Assembly: GCA_016235185.1 (NCBI GenBank)
Contig: JACRLT010000019.1
Coordinates: forward strand, 1-52,395
Length of the DNA stretch: 52,395 nucleotides
Direction of reading: 5' to 3'
Source of the DNA: Candidatus Omnitrophota bacterium
GTDB lineage: Bacteria > Omnitrophota > Gorgyraeia > Velamenicoccales > Velamenicoccaceae
The translations under genes and the position numbers were made by a program. The notes under the pieces were generated by a model. The model made no database searches and had not been told where the DNA came from. It saw only the letters and a program-made list of their open reading frames with translations. Below are positions 8,248-18,968 of the stretch, piece after piece; positions within the stretch are counted from its first letter, which is position 1; each line of letters starts with the position of its first letter.

Positions 8248-8774
8248 TGAAGAAGTGGTATGTTGTCCATACGCAGACGGGTTCGGAAGATAAAGTTAAA
8301 AAGAGCTTGGACGGACGTATTTCGACAAGCGGCTTGAAGGACTTTATGGGCCAGATACTGATACCGACAGAGCAGGTTTCAGAAGTCAGGTCCGGCAAAA
8401 AAAAGGTTACCGAACGCAAGTTCTTTCCTGGCTATATATTAGTTGAGATGGAGTTGAACGAAAATACGTGGCTTCTGGTGCGTACCACTCCGGGCGCTAC
8501 GGGTTTTATCGGGATGGGAAAGCAGCCTTCGTCTTTGACCCAGGATGAAGTAGATAACATCATGAAGCGCACGGTCGAGACAAAAGCTAAGCCCAGCCCC
8601 AAGGTCCATTTTGAAAAAGGAGAAGCGGTCCGCATCATAGAGGGCCCATTTTTTTTTTTTTTTTTCAGTATCGAGGAAGTAAACCCGGAGAAGCAAAAGA
8701 TAAAAGTCAGTGTTTCCATATTTGGAAGGTCAACGCCCGTAGAATTAGAATTTTGGCAAGTGGAGAAAGTATAA
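8247..8774 (+). CDS. nusG: transcription termination/antitermination factor NusG
   Basis: A 175-residue NusG with an N-terminal NGN domain ([25 protein letters not shown]) and a C-terminal KOW domain (about 122-175; [12 protein letters not shown] ... [20 protein letters not shown]). It binds RNA polymerase and links it to Rho or ribosomal S10. The oddity is in the KOW domain: where families have GPF-A-[DN]-F-x-G-x-[IV]EE, this gene reads GPF followed by F136-F140 and Ser, encoded by 17 consecutive T residues (8649-8665). The length is unchanged relative to the family pattern but the conserved glycine and acidic/polar residue are lost. Either a real variant or a sequence/assembly artefact. Confidence 0.93.
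   Translation: MKKWYVVHTQTGSEDKVKKSLDGRISTSGLKDFMGQILIPTEQVSEVRSGKKKVTERKFFPGYILVEMELNENTWLLVRTTPGATGFIGMGKQPSSLTQDEVDNIMKRTVETKAKPSPKVHFEKGEAVRIIEGPFFFFFFSIEEVNPEKQKIKVSVSIFGRSTPVELEFWQVEKV
8649..8665 (+). repeat. 17-T homopolymer inside nusG
   Basis: Seventeen consecutive T bases encode five TTT codons and the first two bases of TTC. On the RNA they follow a short potential hairpin GGTCC (8629-8633)/GGGCC (8643-8647), so the region also resembles an intrinsic terminator or a slippage site. Confidence 0.9.
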
Positions 8775-8775
8775 T

Positions 8776-9201
8776 ATGGCGAAAAAAGTTGTTGCTAAGA
8801 TAAAGTTGTACGTCCCGGCAGGCGCGGCAAACCCGGCCCCTCCGGTAGGCCCGGCTTTAGGCCAGCACGGCGTTAACATCATGCAGTTCTGCAAGTCTTT
8901 TAACGAGCAGACAAAGGATAGGGACGGTATTATCCTGCCGGTCGTCATCAGTGTTTACGAAGACAAGAAATTTGATTTTATCATTAAGACCCCGCCATGT
9001 TCGGTCCTTTTAAAGCGCGCCGCTAATCTTGCCAAGGCTTCAGGAACAGCCGGTAAAGAAAAAATAGGAACGGTAACCATGAAGCAGGTCGAAGAGATCG
9101 CCAAACAGAAGCTGGGGGATTTAAATACAGTTGATCAGGAAGTTGCCAAAAAAACAGTAATGGGTACTGCCCGCAGTATGGGCATTGATGTGGTTCTTTA
9201 G
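8776..9201 (+). CDS. rplK: 50S ribosomal protein L11
   Basis: A 141-residue L11, the normal length. The N-terminal [22 protein letters not shown] motif and the RNA-binding C-terminal segment ([10 protein letters not shown] ... ARSMGIDV) are intact. It forms the base of the GTPase-associated centre with the L10-L12 stalk. The start is one base after the nusG stop. Confidence 0.97.
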   Translation: MAKKVVAKIKLYVPAGAANPAPPVGPALGQHGVNIMQFCKSFNEQTKDRDGIILPVVISVYEDKKFDFIIKTPPCSVLLKRAANLAKASGTAGKEKIGTVTMKQVEEIAKQKLGDLNTVDQEVAKKTVMGTARSMGIDVVL

Positions 9202-9216
9202 TAAGAGGAGCTAGCT

Positions 9217-9900
9217 ATGGAGAGAGCCCAAAGTAAAAGATACAAAGAATGCGCCAAGGCCGTTGATAAGTCAAAGGCCTATGGCTTAAAAGACGCCATA
9301 CGCATTTTAAAGTCGATCCCTAAGACAAAATTTGATCAATCTCTTGAGTTGGCTTTTGATCTAGGCATAGACACCAAGAAATCTGAACATATGGTCCGTG
9401 GGACCGTAGTCCTTCCGCATGGTACCGGCAAAAAGGTGCGCGTGGCTGTTTTCTGTAGGGGCGATGCCGAGAAACAAGCTTTGGATGCAGGAGCTGATTT
9501 TGTAGGCGCCCAGGAGTTGATCGATAAGGTTACCGGAGGCTGGATGGATTTTGATTGTGTGGTAGCTACTCCTGACATGATGAAAGATCTAAGCAAATTA
9601 GGAAAGGTTCTTGGGCCCAGAGGGCTTATGCCCAGCCCCAAGACAGGCACCGTTACTCAAAATGTAGCCCAGGCCATCAAGGATGTAAAAGCAGGGAAGG
9701 TGGAATTTAAGGCGGATAAGCAGGGCGGCATACATGTGGCAGTCGGCAAGCTTTCCTTCGGAGAAGATCAGCTTTATGAGAACGCATCGCTTTTGATCGA
9801 GTCTTTAAAGGTAGCAAGGCCCGCCTCTTTAAAAGGCGATTTTATCAAGTCTATTTATATATCTTCCACTATGGGGCCGGGATTAAAGGTGGCAGCATGA
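9217..9900 (+). CDS. rplA: 50S ribosomal protein L1
   Basis: A 227-residue L1, the normal length, with the hallmark motif MKDLSKLGKVLGPRGLMPSP and the downstream GTVTQNV. It builds the L1 stalk at the E site. GAGGAG lies upstream at good spacing. In E. coli L1 represses rplKA by binding the leader mRNA. Here the gap before rplK is one base, so no separate L1 leader is visible. Its stop overlaps the rplJ start by 4 bp. Confidence 0.97.
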   Translation: MERAQSKRYKECAKAVDKSKAYGLKDAIRILKSIPKTKFDQSLELAFDLGIDTKKSEHMVRGTVVLPHGTGKKVRVAVFCRGDAEKQALDAGADFVGAQELIDKVTGGWMDFDCVVATPDMMKDLSKLGKVLGPRGLMPSPKTGTVTQNVAQAIKDVKAGKVEFKADKQGGIHVAVGKLSFGEDQLYENASLLIESLKVARPASLKGDFIKSIYISSTMGPGLKVAA

Positions 9901-10436
9901 GCGTAATAACAAAAAAGATAGGCGAATTATTCAGAGATTTAGTTTCCAGGGAACTCAAGCACAGATTAGACGGCTCATCCGATCTCTTCTTGTTTAATTA
10001 TCATAAGCTAAAATCTTCCGAGATGACCAGCTTAAGGAAGAATTTAAAAACAGCCGGCGCAAGTATCCTGGTCACAAAGAACAGTTTTATTAAAAAAGCT
10101 TTTGAGGCCGCGGGTAAGCCGTCAGAGTCTTTCGGCTTGGTTGATGGCCCCATGGCCATGGTATTCGTAAAGGATGATCCTGTCGGCGTTTCCAAAGTCC
10201 TTATGAATTTTGTCAAAGAGCACGAGGCTTTGAGCGTCCGCGGCGGCTTTTTAGCAGAACGCGTGCTTTCAGCCGAGGATATTAAAAAGATATCGAAGCT
10301 GCCGTCCAGGCAGGCGCTTTATGGCCAGGTAGCATCGGCGTTAAATGCCCCTATAGGTAAATTAGCCTCAAGCTTAAATCAGATAATCGTGAAGTTGGCA
10401 TACGCGCTCAACGCGCTTAAAAATAAAAAGAGCTAA
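9897..10436 (+). CDS. rplJ: 50S ribosomal protein L10
   Basis: A 179-residue L10. The N-terminal RNA-binding domain carries LRKNLKTAGASILVTKNSFIKKA, and the C-terminal helix that recruits L7/L12 dimers is at 145-179. It overlaps rplA by 4 bp (ATGA), so the usual L10 leader that controls rplJL in other bacteria cannot be present in its classical position. The spacer between rplJ and rplL holds a strong structured element instead. Confidence 0.96.
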   Translation: MSVITKKIGELFRDLVSRELKHRLDGSSDLFLFNYHKLKSSEMTSLRKNLKTAGASILVTKNSFIKKAFEAAGKPSESFGLVDGPMAMVFVKDDPVGVSKVLMNFVKEHEALSVRGGFLAERVLSAEDIKKISKLPSRQALYGQVASALNAPIGKLASSLNQIIVKLAYALNALKNKKS

Positions 10437-10504
10437 ATTTGACCCCGCCGCTTTGCAAAGCGGCGGGGTAATTTACAGACGAAAAAATAAGGAGGGTAAA
10501 TTAA
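10434..10504 (+). promoter_or_regulatory. stop-to-start RNA element before rplL
   Basis: A perfect palindrome folds as ACCCCGCCGCTTTG (10442-10455)/CAAAGCGGCGGGGT (10456-10469). Segment A, TAAATT (10434-10439), contains the rplJ stop codon and pairs with AATTTA (10470-10475). Segment B, TAATTTAC (10469-10476), is perfectly complementary to segment C, GTAAATTA (10496-10503), just before the ATG. A and C compete for B. The Shine-Dalgarno GGAGGG (10491-10496) lies in the B-C loop. No U run follows the hairpin, so it is not a classical terminator. Confidence 0.65.
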
Positions 10505-10885
10505 ATGGCGAAGATTGAAGAAATGATCAAAGAAATCGAATCGATGACAGTCCTTGAATTATCCGATCTGGTCAAGGCGATCGAGGAAAAGTTCGGCGTT
10601 ACAGCTGCAGCACCAGTCATGGCGGTTTCTGCCGGAGCAGCAGGAGCAGCCGCTGCCGCACCTGTTGAGGAAAAGACCGTTTTTACGGTGGTCCTGACAA
10701 GCGCCGGAGCCAACAAGATCAATGTCATCAAGGAAGTCCGTACTATCACGAGTCTCGGATTAAAAGAAGCCAAGGATCTAGTCGATGGTGCACCAAAGCC
10801 GGTCAAAGAAAGTGTTCCGAAGGCTGAAGCCGAGGAATTAAAGAAGAAGCTCGAATCCGCAGGCGCGACAGTAGAGTTAAAGTGA
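10505..10885 (+). CDS. rplL: 50S ribosomal protein L7/L12
   Basis: A 126-residue stalk protein with the N-terminal dimerisation domain ([19 protein letters not shown]), an alanine-rich hinge (about 36-54) and the C-terminal factor-binding domain ([20 protein letters not shown] ... [18 protein letters not shown]). Length is normal. Being present in several copies per ribosome, it needs more synthesis than its neighbours, which fits its own leader element with a strong GGAGGG ribosome-binding site. Confidence 0.97.
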   Translation: MAKIEEMIKEIESMTVLELSDLVKAIEEKFGVTAAAPVMAVSAGAAGAAAAAPVEEKTVFTVVLTSAGANKINVIKEVRTITSLGLKEAKDLVDGAPKPVKESVPKAEAEELKKKLESAGATVELK

Positions 10886-10996
10886 CGCAGAAAGCGTCAC
10901 ACCCGCGCAATACCCTATAAGCGCGGGGTGTGAGTGCAGTATAAGTATATATAGGTAAGTAACCGGCCCATAATCGAGCATTATGGAGACAAATAG
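10886..10996 (+). promoter_or_regulatory. structured spacer before rpoB
   Basis: Hairpin 1: GTGACGC (10882-10888, containing the rplL stop) with GCGTCAC (10894-10900). Hairpin 2: CACACCCGCGC (10898-10908) with GCGCGGGGTGTG (10921-10932), one G bulged. These two share CAC and exclude each other. Hairpin 3: CCATAAT (10968-10974)/ATTATGG (10980-10986), which takes in the first bases of the GGAG ribosome-binding site (10985-10988). Confidence 0.55.
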
Positions 10997-13900
10997 ATGA
11001 TAAAGAGAAGAAGTTTCGCAAAGCTTAAAGAAGTTTATCCAATGCCCCATCTTCTGGATATTCAACTTAAGTCGTTTGAGGAGTTTTTGCAGCGCGATAT
11101 CCAGCAAACAGAGAGGGCTTCGGTAGGCTTGCAGGAGGCGTTCCAGGAGATCTTTCCTATAGAGAGCTTCGATAAACGTTTCCGTTTAGAGTTTGTCAGC
11201 TATACTCTTGGAAAACCTAAATATTCCATCGAAGAGTGCAGGCGCCGCGGCATGACGTACGCCTCGCCTCTACGTGCCAACCTCCGCCTTATTACCCCGA
11301 CCGATATAAAAGTCCAGGAAGTATATTTCGGCGAATTGCCTTTGATGACCCCGACCGCCAGTTTTATAATTAACGGAGATGAGCGCGTAGTAGTCAGCCA
11401 ACTGCAGCGTTCTCCCGGCGTCTGCTTTGAAGAAGAGCAACACCCTACCGGAAAAAAGATATTTTATGCGCGCATTATCCCATACCGAGGCGCATGGCTT
11501 GAATTTAAATATGATTTGAATGAAGTCCTTTTGGCTTATGTTGACCGCCGCAGAAGTTTCCCCGCAACGCAGATACTTCGCATCATAGGTTTTTCTACCG
11601 ACGAGGATATTAAAAAGGCCTTTGGCGGAGCCGAGATCCCGGAGGTCGCAAATACGCTAAAGAAAGATTTCACTAAGAATAAGGAAGAGGCTTTAATAGA
11701 TTTTTATAGAAAGATGCGGCCTACCGAACCTGTCACATTGGAAGCAGCCGAAGAACTTTTTTATCGCCTGTTCTTTGACCCGAAGCGCTATGACCTTTCA
11801 CGCGCCGGAAGGTTTATTTTGAACAGGAAGCTGGTAATGGATGTGCCTCTTGAAAAGAGGATCGTTGATGCCGATATGATCACAAAAGTCATCCGGTATC
11901 TTGTTGGCTTAAAGAACGGCGAGGGCGAAATAGACGATATCGATCACCTTGGCAACCGCCGCATTAAGAGCGTCGGCGAACTTATCCAGAACCAGGCTCG
12001 TATCGGCCTGGCGCGCTTGGAGCGTTCCATACGCGAGAGGCTGGCTATATTGACGGATGCTGATGCAGTGATGGTGTATCACCTGATAAATTCTAAGTTA
12101 TTTTCAAGCCAGATAAGGGATTTTTTTGCACGCAGCCAACTGTCGCAGTTTATGGACCAGGTAAATCCTTTGGCAGAGCTGACTCATAAAAGGCGCTTGA
12201 GCGCTTTGGGGCCGGGAGGTTTATCGAGGGAAAGGGCTGGTTTTGAAGTCCGCGATATCCATCAGTCCCATTACGGCCGCATTTGTCCTATTGAAACGCC
12301 TGAAGGCCCTAATATCGGTTTGATAGCTTCGCTGACAACGTACGCCCGTGTCAATACGTTGGGATATCTTGAGAGCCCTTACAGAAAGGTCGACGAAGGG
12401 CGAGTCACGAAACGCATCGATTACGTTACAGCTGATTTTGAGCAGAATAAGACCGTTGCGCAGGCCAACAGCCCGTTAGCCGACGACGGTTACTTCCAGG
12501 AAAAAGACGTCACCTGCCGTTTCAGAGGCGATTTCCCGAAACTCCAGCCCAAAAAAGTAGATTACATGGATGTTTCGCCCAAGCAGCTTGTTTCCTTGGC
12601 CGCATCCCTTATCCCTTTCTTGGAGCATGATGATGCTAACAGAGCCTTGATGGGTTCTAACATGCAGCGCCAGGCAGTTCCTTTGATGAATGCGGAAAGG
12701 CCCCTGGTAGGTACGGATATGGAGCAAAAGGCAGCTATTGATTCAGGTGCTGTTGTTGTGTCGGAAGAAGACGGTACAGTTAAGGCCGTTGATGCAAAGC
12801 AGGTCACCATTAATAATAAAGTTTATGAGTTGAGGAAGTTTAAGCGTTCCAATGCTAATACATGCGTTAACCAGAAACCCATAGTCAAGTTGGGCCAGAA
12901 GGTTAAGGCCGGAGAGGTTATAGCTGATGGCATCGGCACCAAGGAAGGCGAACTGGCCCTGGGGAGGAATCTTCTGGCCGGGTTTATGCCGTGGAGAGGG
13001 TTTAACTTTGAAGACGCTATCCTGATCAGTGAGAAGGTGGTCAAGGAAGATGCTTATACCTCGATACACATCGAGGAGTTTGAAGTAGAGGCACGGGAGA
13101 CGCGCTTGGGGAACGAGGAAGTGACGCGTGATATCCCCAATGTTTCCGAAGAAGCTTTGAAGAATCTGGATGAGAACGGCATCATTAGGCTCGGGGCAGA
13201 AGTTGAAGCCGGCGATATTCTGGTAGGTAAAGTTACGCCGAAGACCGAGTCCGAGTTATCTCCGGAGGAGAGGCTGTTACGGGCTATCTTCGGCGAAAAG
13301 GCCGGAGATGTGCGTGATACGTCTTTAACGCTGCCCCCGGGCATAGAAGGCGTTATAATCGACATCCAGGTTTTTTCCAGGAAAGAACGCGGAAGAAAAT
13401 CAAAGGATGACAAGAAGAAAGAGCTCGGCGCGATCAAGGAGATCAAGAGCTATTATGCGCAGGAGATCGAATACATACAGGAAGAAAAGATCAATAGGCT
13501 GGCTTCTGTTTTAGGCATAGCTAAAGCTAGGGTATTGAGCGTTGATCTGGAAGGCAAGGAAGAAGCCAAGCATATCGCCAAGTTTTTTGATGACCAGATA
13601 CGCGAGCTCGCCCAGGAAGAGGCGCAAGAAGTCGAGAAAGTAAAACGCGGGGATGAATTGGCCCCGGGAGTTTTAAAGAAGGTCGTAGTGTATGTCGCTA
13701 CAAAGCGCAAACTTGCCGTGGGCGATAAGATGGCAGGGCGCCACGGTAACAAAGGCGTAATAGCAAAGATCCTTCCGGAAGAAGATATGCCGTTCTTGGC
13801 AGATGGGACCCCTGTTGAGTTGGTGCTTAACCCTCTGGGTGTTCCTTCGCGTATGAACGTCGGGCAGATCTTAGAGACGCACTTAGGTTGGGCAGCCAAA

Positions 13901-14404
13901 CTTTTAGGGTTCCATGTGGCAACACCAGTTTTTGACGGCGCTTCTGAAGCAGAGGTCAAAGAGATGCTCAAAAAGGCCGGCCTGCCCGAAGACGGAAAAG
14001 TGGATGTCTATGACGGCTATAGCGGCGAGAAGTTCGATCAGAAGGTGACCGTAGGTTATATCTATATGCTTAAACTTATCCACTTGGTCGATGAAAAGAT
14101 CCATGCGCGTTCAATAGGCCCGTATTCATTGGTTACACAGCAGCCGCTGGGCGGAAAGGCCCAGTTCGGTGGCCAGAGATTCGGTGAAATGGAAGTATGG
14201 GCATTAGAGGCGTATGGCGCTGCGTTCGCACTACAGGAGATGTTGACGGTCAAGAGCGACGATGTCGCCGGCCGTACAAGAATATATGAAGCTATCGTAA
14301 AAGGTGAGCAACGTCTGACTCCCGGAACCCCGGAATCCTTTAATGTCCTTATAAAGGAGCTCCAGGGCCTAGGGCTGGATGTTAAAATGGAAAAGCAAAA
14401 ATGA
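10997..14404 (+). CDS. rpoB: DNA-directed RNA polymerase subunit beta
   Basis: An 1135-residue beta subunit, shorter than E. coli's because lineage inserts are absent. The rifampicin-region sequence [20 protein letters not shown] and the following LSALGPGG keep the residues usual in sensitive enzymes. [19 protein letters not shown], the [12 protein letters not shown] motif and the C-terminal [20 protein letters not shown] are all present. A charged insert at about 795-860 ([14 protein letters not shown]) replaces part of the flexible lineage-variable region. The stop codon is part of the hairpin before rpoC. Confidence 0.98.
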   Translation: MIKRRSFAKLKEVYPMPHLLDIQLKSFEEFLQRDIQQTERASVGLQEAFQEIFPIESFDKRFRLEFVSYTLGKPKYSIEECRRRGMTYASPLRANLRLITPTDIKVQEVYFGELPLMTPTASFIINGDERVVVSQLQRSPGVCFEEEQHPTGKKIFYARIIPYRGAWLEFKYDLNEVLLAYVDRRRSFPATQILRIIGFSTDEDIKKAFGGAEIPEVANTLKKDFTKNKEEALIDFYRKMRPTEPVTLEAAEELFYRLFFDPKRYDLSRAGRFILNRKLVMDVPLEKRIVDADMITKVIRYLVGLKNGEGEIDDIDHLGNRRIKSVGELIQNQARIGLARLERSIRERLAILTDADAVMVYHLINSKLFSSQIRDFFARSQLSQFMDQVNPLAELTHKRRLSALGPGGLSRERAGFEVRDIHQSHYGRICPIETPEGPNIGLIASLTTYARVNTLGYLESPYRKVDEGRVTKRIDYVTADFEQNKTVAQANSPLADDGYFQEKDVTCRFRGDFPKLQPKKVDYMDVSPKQLVSLAASLIPFLEHDDANRALMGSNMQRQAVPLMNAERPLVGTDMEQKAAIDSGAVVVSEEDGTVKAVDAKQVTINNKVYELRKFKRSNANTCVNQKPIVKLGQKVKAGEVIADGIGTKEGELALGRNLLAGFMPWRGFNFEDAILISEKVVKEDAYTSIHIEEFEVEARETRLGNEEVTRDIPNVSEEALKNLDENGIIRLGAEVEAGDILVGKVTPKTESELSPEERLLRAIFGEKAGDVRDTSLTLPPGIEGVIIDIQVFSRKERGRKSKDDKKKELGAIKEIKSYYAQEIEYIQEEKINRLASVLGIAKARVLSVDLEGKEEAKHIAKFFDDQIRELAQEEAQEVEKVKRGDELAPGVLKKVVVYVATKRKLAVGDKMAGRHGNKGVIAKILPEEDMPFLADGTPVELVLNPLGVPSRMNVGQILETHLGWAAKLLGFHVATPVFDGASEAEVKEMLKKAGLPEDGKVDVYDGYSGEKFDQKVTVGYIYMLKLIHLVDEKIHARSIGPYSLVTQQPLGGKAQFGGQRFGEMEVWALEAYGAAFALQEMLTVKSDDVAGRTRIYEAIVKGEQRLTPGTPESFNVLIKELQGLGLDVKMEKQK

Positions 14405-14456
14405 CACGTTCGACTTCGCTCAGTGTCATCCTGAGTGACGAAAGAGGAATCGAAGG
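14402..14456 (+). promoter_or_regulatory. stop-to-start RNA element before rpoC
   Basis: TGACAC (14402-14407), beginning with the rpoB stop, pairs with GTGTCA (14423-14428). TCATCC (14426-14431) pairs with GGATGA (14455-14460), which contains the rpoC start codon. The two pairings share TCA and compete. CTCAG/CTGAG (14419-14423/14431-14435) is a third option. The sequence resembles, from memory, the CTTCGCTCAG/CTGAGxGA palindromic repeat seen in many unrelated genomes. AGAGG (14443-14447) is the likely ribosome-binding site. Confidence 0.55.
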
Positions 14457-17400
14457 ATGAGAAAAGATATTCTGCAGCAAAAACAAACAGAAGAAGTTTC
14501 CCAGTTTGATAGCATTTCTATACGCATCGCTTCACCTGTTACGATCCGTTCCTGGTCAAAAGGAGAGGTCAGGAAGGCCGAGACGATCAATTACAGGACG
14601 TTGAAGCCCGAGAAAGACGGGCTTTTCTGCGAGAAGATATTCGGGCCGGTAAAAGATTGGGAGTGTAATTGCGGAAAATACAAGGGTAACAAGTTCCGTA
14701 ATATAGTCTGCGACAGATGCGGCGTTGAAGTGACGCGTTCCAGCGTGCGGCGCGAGCGCATGGGTACCATCGAGCTTGCATGTCCTGTGACCCATATCTG
14801 GTTCTTTAAGGCTGTACCATCTAGGATATCGGCGCTTTTGGATATCGGTTTAAGGGATTTAGAGAAAATAATCTATTACGAAGAGTATATCGTTGTTGAT
14901 CCGGGAGATACGGGTTTAAAGAAGGGCGAGCTTTTATCCGAAGACCAGCATCAGGAATTGCTTGAAAAATACGGGACTAGTTTCAAGGCTAAGATAGGCG
15001 CAGAGGCTGTCCTTGATCTTTTAAAAGAGATAGACCTGGACATGCTCTCCAAGAAGTGCCACAAGCAGCTGGAAACCGTTAAGGAAGGGACCGCTGCCCG
15101 CAGGATATTAAAGACCTTAAAGATAGTCGAGGATTTTAAGAAGTCCGAGAATAAGCCGGAGTGGATGGTTTTGGAAGTCATCCCGGTCATTCCGCCGGAC
15201 CTAAGGCCTCTGGTCCCGCTCGACGGAGGGCGTTTTGCCACGTCAGACTTAAACGATCTTTACCGGCGCGTCATAAACCGCAATAACCGTTTGAAAAAAC
15301 TTTTGGATTTGAATGCTCCGGAGATCATCATCCGTAACGAAAAGAGGATGCTCCAGGAGGCGGTGGATGCGCTTTTGGATAACGGCCGCCACGGAAGGCC
15401 TGTTTTGGGTTCCAGCAATAGGCCGCTGAAGTCTTTGTCCGATATGCTCAAAGGCAAACAGGGCCGTTTCAGGCAGAATTTGTTAGGAAAACGCGTGGAT
15501 TACTCCGGGCGTTCTGTCATTGTCGTCGGGCCTGAATTAAAGCTTCATCAGTGCGGCCTGCCTAAGCGCATGGCGCTTGAGTTATTTGAGCCGTTTATCA
15601 TCAAGAAACTAAGAGAACGAGGATTTGTCCATACGATCAAGCGCGCCAAGAGAATGGTAGAGCGCGCCAAGATCGAGGTGTGGGATATTTTAGACGAGGT
15701 CATCCAGGACCATCCTGTCATGCTTAACCGCGCCCCGACGCTGCATCGCTTGAGCGTCCAGGCCTTTGAGCCTATTTTGATCGAGGGAAAGGCAATACGC
15801 ATCCATCCTTTGGTCTGCGCTGCGTTTAACGCTGACTTTGACGGCGACCAGATGGCTGTGCATGTGCCGCTTTCTTTGGAAGCTCAAATGGAAGCGCGCC
15901 TCATGATGCTTTCCATTAATAATATTTTTTCTCCTTCTGACGGCCGTCCGATCACTACACCTACGCAGGATATCATCTTAGGCCTTTGTTATTTGACAAA
16001 GATCAAACCTAAGGCTAAGGGTGAGGGAAGGATGATGTCCGGCGTACAGGAAGTCATGTCTGCTTATGACGACGGCACTATTACGCTGCACACAAAGATA
16101 AAGATGAGAGTTGGCGACCAATATGACTTGGCTGAAGGTGTTTATAGCGGCCAAAAGGCCGTTATAGAAACTACCGTTGGCCGCGTGAAATTCAATGAAA
16201 GGCTTCCAAAGAGTTTTGGTTTCGTCAATCTTGAACTCAACAAAAAGAATGTCGGCCAGATCGTTACGTGCTGTTACAAGCGTTTCGGGCATGATACTAC
16301 GATCAAGCTTCTGGATAGTTTAAAAGAGCTTGGGTTTGAATACGCCACTTTGGGAGGCATATCCATTTCTATCGATGACTTGGAGATCCCGGAAGAAAAG
16401 AAAGAGTGTATTGCCGAGGCAAAAGCTGAAGTAGCCAAGGTAGAGGACCAGTATCGCAAAGGTATCATTACCGACGGTGAGCGTTATAACAAGGTCATAG
16501 ATATCTGGACGCATACGACGGATAAGGTCTCTGAACTTGTGTTTAAGAAGATGGATTCCTTTAATCCTATTTTTATGATGGCGGATTCCGGTGCGCGCGG
16601 TTCGCGCTTACAGGTCCGTCAGCTTGCTGGTATGAGAGGCCTCATGGCCAAGCCTTCCGGTGAGATCATCGAGAACCCTATTACTGCCAGTTTCCGCGAA
16701 GGCCTGACTGTCTTGGAGTATTTTATCTCTACTCACGGCGCAAGGAAGGGTTTGGCAGATACAGCTTTAAAGACTGCGGATGCAGGTTACTTGACGCGCC
16801 GCCTTGTTGACGTGGCACAGGAAGTCATAATCACCGAGACTGATTGTGGCACGCTTAACGGCATTTCGCTTTCTTCGCTTATTGAAGGCGATGAAGTCGT
16901 TGTCCCCTTAAAGGACAGGATCGCCGGCCGCGTGACCCTTGATAACGTAGTAGACGTTATAACGGATGAGATCGTTGTGGCATCGGGCGAACTGATCACC
17001 GAAGAAAAGTCCGAGATCTTAGAAAAGATGGGCATTGAGAAGATACGTATACGCAGCGTCCTTACCTGTGAATCAGACCGCGGCATATGCGCCAAGTGTT
17101 ATGGTAAAGACCTTGCCCGTGACGGCCTAGTCGAGATCGGCACGGCTGTTGGCGTTATTGCAGCCCAGAGCATCGGCGAACCCGGCACCCAGCTGACCAT
17201 GAGGACGTTCCACATCGGCGGTACGGCGTCGCGCATCGTAGAGCAGTCTTTTATCAAGGCCAAGAACAAGGGCGCTTTGAAGTACCATTCTTTGAGGATA
17301 GTCCATAAAGGCAAAGATTTTATTGTTTTGAACAGGAACGGTTCTGTTACCGTCAATGATCCTCAAGGGCGCGAATTAGAGCGCTATACGATCCCGCAGG

Positions 17401-18539
17401 GTAGTGTTATTTCCGTGGCCGAGGGCGATGAAGTCGTCAAAGGTGCGGTTTTTGTCCGCTGGGACCCATATACTTCGCCTATTCTTACGGAAGTCGCAGG
17501 CCTAGTGCGTTTTGAAGACATTAAAGAAAATATAACGATGCGCGAAGAGATGAATCCGACAACCGGGATATCAGAGCGCGTGATCGTAGAGCATAAGATA
17601 GAGTATCATCCGCAGATCATCATCTTAGATGAGAAGGGTGAGGTCGTAGGTATTTATCCTATTCCGATAGGCGCTCACATCTTAGTCAAGGATGGACAAA
17701 AAGTAGGCGGCGGTGAGCTTATAGCTAAGATACCGCGCGTCTCGGGCAAAACCCGCGATATCACGGGCGGCCTGCCGCGCGTGGCGGAATTATTCGAAGC
17801 CCGTCGTCCTAAAGACCCGGCCATAATCTCGGAGATCGACGGGTTCGTCGAATTTGCCGAAAATAAAAAAGGCCAGCGCCAGATCATCGTGACGTCTCCT
17901 ACCGGTATGAAGAGAGAATATACGATCCCGCACGGCAAGCATCCTAATGTTTACCGCGGCGATCGCGTTACTGCGGGCCAGCAGTTGACGGACGGCCCGG
18001 TGGTTCTGCAGGATATTTTAAGGGTCTGCGGGGATAAGATCCTGCAGGAGTATCTTGTTAATGAAGTGCAGGAAGTCTATCGCCTTCAGGGTGTGCGTAT
18101 TAATGATAAACACATCGAGGTCATAATTCGCCAGATGCTCAAAAAAGTCAAGATAGAGGATTCGGGAGATACGGATTTCCTCTCTGCCCAGCAGATAGAC
18201 CGTTGGAGATTCCAGAAGGAAAATCAAAAGGTCATAAAGCGCGGCGGAAAACCCGCATCAGCGACCCCGTTGCTATTGGGTATCACCAAGGCGTCGTTGA
18301 CCACCGAAAGCTTCATCTCTGCTGCAAGTTTCCAGGAGACAACTAAGGTCCTGACCGATGCAGCTGCCTCGGGCAAGAGAGATGAGCTTTTCGGCTTAAA
18401 GGAAAATGTTATCGTGGGCCATCTTATCCCTGCGGGTACGGGATTGAAGGTCCATCGCGATATAATTATGGCTAAAGTAAAGACACAAGAAGCACAAAAG
18501 GAGACGGTGCATGCCGACGATTCAGCAGCTAATTCGTAA
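14457..18539 (+). CDS. rpoC: DNA-directed RNA polymerase subunit beta'
   Basis: A 1360-residue beta' subunit. The N-terminal zinc ribbon has [20 protein letters not shown]. The active-site loop [14 protein letters not shown] binds catalytic magnesium. The bridge helix/trigger loop region contains [24 protein letters not shown], and the second zinc site is [13 protein letters not shown]. Length is close to the usual 1200-1400 residues without large inserts. The last 29 bases overlap rpsL in another frame, an unusual amount, so the C-terminal tail and the S12 start are shared sequence. Confidence 0.98.
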   Translation: MRKDILQQKQTEEVSQFDSISIRIASPVTIRSWSKGEVRKAETINYRTLKPEKDGLFCEKIFGPVKDWECNCGKYKGNKFRNIVCDRCGVEVTRSSVRRERMGTIELACPVTHIWFFKAVPSRISALLDIGLRDLEKIIYYEEYIVVDPGDTGLKKGELLSEDQHQELLEKYGTSFKAKIGAEAVLDLLKEIDLDMLSKKCHKQLETVKEGTAARRILKTLKIVEDFKKSENKPEWMVLEVIPVIPPDLRPLVPLDGGRFATSDLNDLYRRVINRNNRLKKLLDLNAPEIIIRNEKRMLQEAVDALLDNGRHGRPVLGSSNRPLKSLSDMLKGKQGRFRQNLLGKRVDYSGRSVIVVGPELKLHQCGLPKRMALELFEPFIIKKLRERGFVHTIKRAKRMVERAKIEVWDILDEVIQDHPVMLNRAPTLHRLSVQAFEPILIEGKAIRIHPLVCAAFNADFDGDQMAVHVPLSLEAQMEARLMMLSINNIFSPSDGRPITTPTQDIILGLCYLTKIKPKAKGEGRMMSGVQEVMSAYDDGTITLHTKIKMRVGDQYDLAEGVYSGQKAVIETTVGRVKFNERLPKSFGFVNLELNKKNVGQIVTCCYKRFGHDTTIKLLDSLKELGFEYATLGGISISIDDLEIPEEKKECIAEAKAEVAKVEDQYRKGIITDGERYNKVIDIWTHTTDKVSELVFKKMDSFNPIFMMADSGARGSRLQVRQLAGMRGLMAKPSGEIIENPITASFREGLTVLEYFISTHGARKGLADTALKTADAGYLTRRLVDVAQEVIITETDCGTLNGISLSSLIEGDEVVVPLKDRIAGRVTLDNVVDVITDEIVVASGELITEEKSEILEKMGIEKIRIRSVLTCESDRGICAKCYGKDLARDGLVEIGTAVGVIAAQSIGEPGTQLTMRTFHIGGTASRIVEQSFIKAKNKGALKYHSLRIVHKGKDFIVLNRNGSVTVNDPQGRELERYTIPQGSVISVAEGDEVVKGAVFVRWDPYTSPILTEVAGLVRFEDIKENITMREEMNPTTGISERVIVEHKIEYHPQIIILDEKGEVVGIYPIPIGAHILVKDGQKVGGGELIAKIPRVSGKTRDITGGLPRVAELFEARRPKDPAIISEIDGFVEFAENKKGQRQIIVTSPTGMKREYTIPHGKHPNVYRGDRVTAGQQLTDGPVVLQDILRVCGDKILQEYLVNEVQEVYRLQGVRINDKHIEVIIRQMLKKVKIEDSGDTDFLSAQQIDRWRFQKENQKVIKRGGKPASATPLLLGITKASLTTESFISAASFQETTKVLTDAAASGKRDELFGLKENVIVGHLIPAGTGLKVHRDIIMAKVKTQEAQKETVHADDSAANS

Positions 18540-18894
18540 CGATCGGATTTTAAAACACATAAAGTCTAAGTCACCGGCTTTGAAAGGTTGTCCCCAGCGC
18601 CGCGGCGTATGCCTGCAGGTCAAGACTATGACACCGAAGAAGCCGAATTCGGCTCTGCGAAAGATCGCCAGAGTCCGTCTGACAACCGGCATTGAAGTGA
18701 CATCATACATACCGGGTGAAGGGCATAATTTACAGGAACATTCCATTGTATTGGTCAGGGGCGGGCGTGTTAAGGATCTGCCCGGTGTGCGTTATCACAT
18801 CGTACGCGGTACGCTTGACACCGCCGGTGTAGCTAACCGTAAGAGGTCCCGTTCAAAATACGGCGCCAAAAAACCTAAAGCAGGAAAGAAATAA
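18511..18894 (+). CDS. rpsL: 30S ribosomal protein S12
   Basis: A 127-residue S12 starting with the canonical MPTIQQLIR, so the ATG inside the rpoC 3' end is firmly chosen. It carries the decoding-centre loops [17 protein letters not shown] and [12 protein letters not shown], where streptomycin-resistance changes occur in other bacteria; the lysines there are wild type. The ribosome-binding site AGGAGA lies within rpoC (18498-18503). It probably depends on rpoC translation. Confidence 0.97.
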   Translation: MPTIQQLIRNDRILKHIKSKSPALKGCPQRRGVCLQVKTMTPKKPNSALRKIARVRLTTGIEVTSYIPGEGHNLQEHSIVLVRGGRVKDLPGVRYHIVRGTLDTAGVANRKRSRSKYGAKKPKAGKK

Positions 18895-18968
18895 GAGCAC
18901 AAGTTGATCCCTCTCCGCTTTTGGCGGATCGGGATGAATTAACAGATAGATAAAAAGAGGGTTAATTC
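18895..18968 (+). promoter_or_regulatory. stop-to-start RNA element before rpsG
   Basis: Hairpin ATCCC (18907-18911)/GGGAT (18931-18935) with inner TCCGC (18914-18918)/GCGGA (18924-18928). Segment B, ATGAATTAAC (18934-18943), is a perfect 10-bp complement of segment C, GTTAATTCAT (18961-18970), which includes the AT of the rpsG start codon. The ribosome-binding site AGAGG (18956-18960) abuts the helix. B also overlaps the hairpin's 3' arm. Confidence 0.65.

Noticed and set aside
8643-8665. Functional terminator inside nusG stated as fact
   Set aside because: The hairpin is only five base pairs with a G-U pair and a ten-base loop; reported only as a possibility within the T-tract finding.
10442-10469. 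GC palindrome between rplJ and rplL as a rho-independent terminator
   Set aside because: It is followed by TAATTTACAG, not a T run, so it fits the leader element better.
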